Below, one piece after another: positions 6,117 through 9,525 of a stretch of DNA of 9,525 nt (positions within the stretch are counted from its first letter, which is position 1; every line of letters begins with the position of its first letter). The position numbers were made by a program, and so were the translations under genes. Source of the DNA: an uncultured Alphaproteobacteria bacterium (lineage in GTDB: Bacteria; Pseudomonadota; Alphaproteobacteria; RF32; CAG-239); contig UQFU01000065.1 in the NCBI GenBank assembly GCA_900540425.1, positions 1-9,525 on the forward strand, written 5' to 3'. The notes beneath the pieces are model-generated. The model was not told the DNA's origin. It made no database searches and saw only the letters and a list, made by a program, of their open reading frames with translations.

Positions 6117-6962
6117 ATGGATAATCTCATACTGGTAAACATAATCACCTTGGTCGGTATTGCTGCTACTGCGGCAATCGTTTTATATTTCGTAGCCCAA
6201 AAATTTAAGGAAACCGAAAACCCGCTGGTTGCAGAAATCGAAAACGAACTGCCTCAGGCAAATTGCGGTGCCTGCGGCAAAGCCGGTTGTCACGACTTTG
6301 CGTCTGCCTGTGCCCAGGCCTCGGCCGAAGAATTTTCAAAACTCTACTGCCCCGTCGGAGGCGCTGCCGTCATGAGCAAAGTTGCCGCCAAACTCGGATT
6401 TGCGGCGGCAGACAAAGATCCGACAGTTGCCGTTCTGCGTTGCCAGGGAACCTGCCAAAATGCTCCCGACAAAGTCGAATATACCGGAATTGCTTTTTGC
6501 CGGATTGCCGATAAAATTTCCAGCGGCAGAAGCGGCTGCCCTAACGGCTGCCTGCGCCTCGGCGATTGTGTCAGGGCTTGCCCCTTTGACGCCATCAGCA
6601 TAGATCCTTTAACCGGGATCCCGGTTGTTGATGAAAGCAAATGTACATCTTGCGGCACCTGCGTTGCAATTTGTCCGCGCGGACTTTATGAAATCCGCCC
6701 CAAAGGCGGAGAAAAAGGGCGCGTATATGTAGCCTGCAACAACCGTCAGAAAGGCGCCATTGCCCGCAAAAACTGCAAAGCAGCCTGTATTGCCTGTCAA
6801 AAATGCGCCAAAATCTGCCCGGATATAAAAATTGAAAATAACCTTTCTTACATTCCGGCCGGAATTTCCGCAGAAAAATACGGCGCCGAATTGGCTGCCG
6901 GCTGCCCCACCGGCGCAATCATTTACACCGGCACTAAAACCGGGGAGGATTCTCATGACTAA
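6117..6962 (+). CDS. rnfB: Rnf complex subunit B (long, multi-cluster ferredoxin-type)
   Basis: A 281-residue subunit that passes electrons between soluble ferredoxin and the membrane part of Rnf. Residues 5-26 are a membrane anchor. An Fe-S domain with C50, C53, C58 and C78 (NCGACGKAGC) follows. Next come C109, C113 and C128, then ferredoxin-like motifs C141/C145/C151/C155, C176/C179/C182/C186 and C220/C224/C227/C230/C234, and a lone C263 in GCPTGAI. This is longer than gammaproteobacterial RnfB (~190) and like the multi-cluster type of anaerobes. The final motif lacks the three Cys expected before C263, so its last cluster is probably missing. Start ATG 6117 has GGAA at 6107-6110. The 3' end overlaps rnfC by 8 bp. 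Confidence 0.95.
   Translation: MDNLILVNIITLVGIAATAAIVLYFVAQKFKETENPLVAEIENELPQANCGACGKAGCHDFASACAQASAEEFSKLYCPVGGAAVMSKVAAKLGFAAADKDPTVAVLRCQGTCQNAPDKVEYTGIAFCRIADKISSGRSGCPNGCLRLGDCVRACPFDAISIDPLTGIPVVDESKCTSCGTCVAICPRGLYEIRPKGGEKGRVYVACNNRQKGAIARKNCKAACIACQKCAKICPDIKIENNLSYIPAGISAEKYGAELAAGCPTGAIIYTGTKTGEDSHD
6942..6949 (+). promoter_or_regulatory. Strong SD fixing the rnfC start
   Basis: GGGGAGGA lies five bases before ATG 6955, inside the end of rnfB. It selects this start over the longer in-frame reading that begins at 6832, whose extra 41 residues only copy rnfB sequence in another frame. Confidence 0.8.
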
Positions 6963-8280
6963 AACCTTTCCTATCGGGGGGATTCACCCCGACAAACACA
7001 AAATCGCCGGCAACATTCCGATTTCCGATCCCGGACTGCCGGAAACCGTCTATATTCCCATCAAACAGCATATCGGCACACCGGCCAAAATACTGGTCGG
7101 AAAAGGAGACAAAGTCAAAGTCGGAACGCTGCTGGCAGCAGCTGACGGCGTTGTTTCCGCCCCTGTTCATTCTTCTGTCTCTGGCGAAGTAATCAAAGTC
7201 GAAGACATACTGGGCGAGTTTGGATACTATGAACCGATGGTAACCATCAGGGTCGAAGGCGACGAATGGGAGAAAAGCATTGATCGCAGCCCGGAAATTA
7301 TCCGTGAAATTCCCGAAAACACCGAAGAAATCGTTGCCAAAATCAGAACAGCCGGAATTGTCGGCATGGGTGGGGCAGGGTATCCGACCCCGATTAAAAC
7401 GACTGTTCCCGAAGGCAAAAAAGTCGACTGCCTGATATTAAACGGCATTGAATGCGAACCGTTTCTGTCTGCCGATGACCGGCTGATGCAGGAGAAAGGC
7501 GAACAGATCATCATCGGCGCCAAAATCCTCAACAAGCTGCTCGGCATTCAAAAAGCCATTATCGCCATTGACGAGAACAAGCCGCAAGCAATTGAAATTA
7601 TGACCCGCCTCACTAAAACCTATGTCGGCGTCAATGTCCGTGTTTGCGAAAGCAAATATCCCCAAGGCGGTGAAAAACAACTGATTGCCGCCATTACCGG
7701 CCGAGAAGTCCCGTCGGGGAAACTGCCGGTCGATGTTGGCTGCATTGTTCAAAATGTCGGAACGGTCTTTGCCGTTTATCAAGCAGTTATGAAAAAAAAG
7801 CCGCTGTTTGAGCGGATCGTAACCATCAGCGGCGATGCCATTGAAAAATCAGCAAACTTCATGACCAGGATTGGAACACCGGCTTCTTTTCTGATTAAAC
7901 AGTGCGGAGAAGTATTGCCTACTCTCGGACAAATCATCTTTGGCGGCCCGATGATGGGAACAGCCGCCGTCAATCCGGACGCCCCAATCACCAAATTGAC
8001 CTCTGGTATTCTGCTGCTCTCTGCGGCTCTCTCCGACAAAAGACCCGAAAGCGTCTGTATTCGCTGCGGCAAATGCCTTGATGTCTGCCCGATGGGATTA
8101 CAGCCGAACGCAATTGCCAGAGCCGTCAGAAACAACAACCTTGAAGAATTGCGGCAGCTGCATGTCATGGACTGCATTGAATGCGGCTCCTGTGCCTACA
8201 CCTGCCCGGGACGGTTGCCGCTGCTGGATTGCTGCAAACTGGCAAAATTGGAACTAAGAAAAAATAAAGGCGGAAAATAA
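6955..8280 (+). CDS. rnfC: Rnf complex subunit C (NADH/FMN and 2x[4Fe-4S])
   Basis: A 441-residue peripheral subunit that exchanges electrons with NAD(H) on the cytoplasmic face. It opens with the RnfC N-terminal barrel (GGIHPDKHK at 8-16, and a lipoyl-like fold to ~100). A complex-I 51-kDa-like FMN/NADH fold follows, with GMGGAGYPTPIK (137-148) and ILNGIECEPF (161-170), and an SLBB-type region (~285-340). At the C-terminus are two [4Fe-4S] motifs, CIRCGKCLDVCP (C368, C371, C374, C378) and CIECGSCAYTCP (C407, C410, C413, C417). It is near the compact RnfC length of anaerobes (about 440) and lacks the long Ala/Lys-rich C-terminal extension of E. coli RsxC. It overlaps rnfB by 8 bp and is followed by rnfD after one base. 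Confidence 0.97.
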   Translation: MTKTFPIGGIHPDKHKIAGNIPISDPGLPETVYIPIKQHIGTPAKILVGKGDKVKVGTLLAAADGVVSAPVHSSVSGEVIKVEDILGEFGYYEPMVTIRVEGDEWEKSIDRSPEIIREIPENTEEIVAKIRTAGIVGMGGAGYPTPIKTTVPEGKKVDCLILNGIECEPFLSADDRLMQEKGEQIIIGAKILNKLLGIQKAIIAIDENKPQAIEIMTRLTKTYVGVNVRVCESKYPQGGEKQLIAAITGREVPSGKLPVDVGCIVQNVGTVFAVYQAVMKKKPLFERIVTISGDAIEKSANFMTRIGTPASFLIKQCGEVLPTLGQIIFGGPMMGTAAVNPDAPITKLTSGILLLSAALSDKRPESVCIRCGKCLDVCPMGLQPNAIARAVRNNNLEELRQLHVMDCIECGSCAYTCPGRLPLLDCCKLAKLELRKNKGGK

Positions 8281-8281
8281 G

Positions 8282-9286
8282 ATGCTGAAAATTTCAACAG
8301 CTCCTCACATGAGCTCATCGGTTGACACCTCCGTAATTATGCGCGACGTCATCATCGCCCTGTTGCCGGCGGTACTGGTCTCCTTGCTCTTTTTCGGATT
8401 AAGCGCCGTCGTTGTCTTGCTGACATCCGTTGCGGCCTGCATGCTCTGCGAATATGCAATCTGCCGCTGGCTTCTGCACAAACAGAGTACCCTGCGCGAC
8501 GGTTCTGCCGCCGTTACCGGGCTTCTCCTGGCCTTCAACTTGCCGGCCGGCTTTCCTGTCTGGATGATATTAATTGGTGCTTTTGTCGCTGTCGGCATTA
8601 GCAAAATGGCCTTTGGCGGGCTGGGCAAAAACCTCTTCAACCCGGCTTTAGTCGGTCGGGTTTTCCTGTTTGTCTCCTTTCCGTTGCAAATGACAACCTG
8701 GCCTCGGCCGAAATTCCTCGACTTTTTTAACACCGACGTTCAAACCGGAGCAACAACATTAGGAATTCTCAAGCACTTAGATGCTGAAACTTCAGCTACC
8801 GCCTTAACAAAGTACAGCACATCGATTCAGGATATCCCCAACTATTGGCAGATGTTCGTCGGCTATACCGGCGGTTGCCTCGGCGAGGTTTCCGCTGCCG
8901 CATTGCTGCTCGGGCTTTGCTATCTTCTGTGGCGCAAAGTCATCAGCTGGCACATTCCTTTTTATTACCTGGCAACCGTATTTATCTTTACGTCCGCACT
9001 CTGGCTGCTCTATGAATCTCCGGTTTATGACCCTGTTACCCATCTTTTGTCGGGCGGGCTGATTTTAGGAGCGGTTTTCATGGCTACCGATTATGTTACT
9101 TCTCCGGTTACCGATATGGGCAAGCTCATCTTTGGTATCGGCTGTGGTCTGATCACCATGGTGATCCGTGTATACGGCAACTATCCCGAGGGTGTATCCT
9201 TCGCGATCCTGCTGATGAATGTAATTGCTCCGCATATTGATAGCCTTACAAAGTCCAAGCCCTTTGGAGGTGTAGTTGCAAAATGA
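8282..9286 (+). CDS. rnfD: Rnf complex subunit D (membrane, covalent FMN)
   Basis: A 334-residue polytopic membrane subunit of the NqrB/RnfD family, thought to carry part of the ion path. Family landmarks are GKNLFNPALVGRVFLF (115-130), GYTGGCLGEVSAAALLLG (194-211) and ATDYVTSPVT (268-277). The flavinylation motif is DVQTGAT (152-158), and T158 is the expected FMN acceptor for the upstream ApbE. Around eight or nine hydrophobic segments are visible. Length is typical. Start ATG 8282 follows rnfC by one base with an AAAGGCGG-type SD at its end. The stop overlaps the rnfG start (ATGA). From about 9100 the codons change: AAG replaces AAA and GTA/GGT rise, although the protein stays conserved. 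Confidence 0.96.
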   Translation: MLKISTAPHMSSSVDTSVIMRDVIIALLPAVLVSLLFFGLSAVVVLLTSVAACMLCEYAICRWLLHKQSTLRDGSAAVTGLLLAFNLPAGFPVWMILIGAFVAVGISKMAFGGLGKNLFNPALVGRVFLFVSFPLQMTTWPRPKFLDFFNTDVQTGATTLGILKHLDAETSATALTKYSTSIQDIPNYWQMFVGYTGGCLGEVSAAALLLGLCYLLWRKVISWHIPFYYLATVFIFTSALWLLYESPVYDPVTHLLSGGLILGAVFMATDYVTSPVTDMGKLIFGIGCGLITMVIRVYGNYPEGVSFAILLMNVIAPHIDSLTKSKPFGGVVAK

Positions 9287-9525
9287 GTATGTTCAAGGAA
9301 TTTGCCATGCCGCCTCTGGTCCTGACAGTCATTGCAGCTGTTGTGACCGGCGCGCTGGTTGCCACTGAAAGTGTTACAACTCCTATTATTGAGCAGCAGG
9401 CTGCTGCGGCTGCGGATGCAGCCCGTGCAGTAGTGCTTCCGTCGGCAGATAGCTTCACCCAGGTTACTGTGGATGAAATGCCTGAAGGCGGCGTAGATAT
9501 CTACGAAGCCAACAACGGTACAGGT
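9283..9525 (+). CDS. rnfG: Rnf complex subunit G, 5' part (runs off the window)
   Basis: The first 81 codons of an RnfG homologue. RnfG is the periplasmic-facing, single-pass subunit that binds FMN covalently. Residues 10-27 form the N-terminal membrane helix (PPLVLTVIAAVVTGALVA). An Ala-rich stretch follows, then VVLPSADSF and EGGVDIYEANNGTG, consistent with the start of the periplasmic domain. The FMN-attachment motif would lie beyond the window, so it cannot be checked. ATG 9283 overlaps the rnfD stop by 4 bp and has GGAGGTG (9266-9272) ten bases upstream. Codon use differs from apbE to mid-rnfD: few AAA codons, CAG only for Gln, and more GCA/GCG/GCT for Ala. rnfE and rnfA are expected next. 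Confidence 0.88.
   Translation, partial: MSMFKEFAMPPLVLTVIAAVVTGALVATESVTTPIIEQQAAAAADAARAVVLPSADSFTQVTVDEMPEGGVDIYEANNGTG

Noticed and set aside
6832..6954. 41-residue N-terminal extension of RnfC
   Set aside because: It lies wholly inside rnfB in another frame, and a strong SD (GGGGAGG) precedes ATG 6955. The family begins at the GGIHP region, close to that start.

Overview
The window comes from a Gram-negative bacterium with an anaerobic or redox-flexible lifestyle. It carries a DsbD-type periplasmic thiol reductase, an AsmA-like envelope protein, an RseC homologue and an Rnf ion-translocating ferredoxin:NAD+ oxidoreductase operon. Coding is dense, several starts have good Shine-Dalgarno (SD) sequences (e.g. 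GGGGAGG before rnfC), and most genes favour AAA for lysine and C-ending codons. The DsbD and CDP-alcohol phosphatidyltransferase pair looks proteobacterial, perhaps alphaproteobacterial. The rnf gene order (B-C-D-G after rseC) and the long cysteine-rich RnfB are instead like those of Bacteroidota and anaerobes. The taxon cannot be fixed from the window alone.

Layout. Positions 1-477 hold no convincing protein gene. They contain a 9-bp direct repeat, two identical copies of a perfect 14-bp terminator-like hairpin about 304 bp apart, and between them a structured stretch that may encode a small RNA. Positions 478-2122 (+) hold an HD-domain metal-dependent phosphohydrolase followed 16 bp later by an AsmA-like membrane-anchored protein. 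A bidirectional terminator at 2135-2165 separates this pair from a convergent minus-strand operon at 2168-4499. In transcription order that operon is a CDP-alcohol phosphatidyltransferase and then dsbD, overlapping by 8 bp. A 90-bp divergent region leads to the plus-strand redox operon, 4590 to the window end: apbE, rseC, rnfB, rnfC, rnfD and the 5' part of rnfG. rnfE and rnfA probably lie downstream.

How the genes work together. RnfB and RnfC carry the iron-sulfur and flavin electron path between ferredoxin and NAD(H). RnfD and RnfG are the membrane subunits that carry covalently bound FMN. ApbE is the enzyme that attaches FMN to Thr in such subunits, and RnfD shows the acceptor motif (D152 to T158). 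RseC is a small membrane Fe-S-type protein often found with rnf. The divergent dsbD delivers electrons to periplasmic thiols, so the region has a shared membrane-redox theme.

Points worth a second look are the duplicated hairpin and possible anti-SD small RNA at 98-403, the degenerate last ferredoxin motif of RnfB, and an abrupt codon-usage change near 9100 that continues into rnfG.
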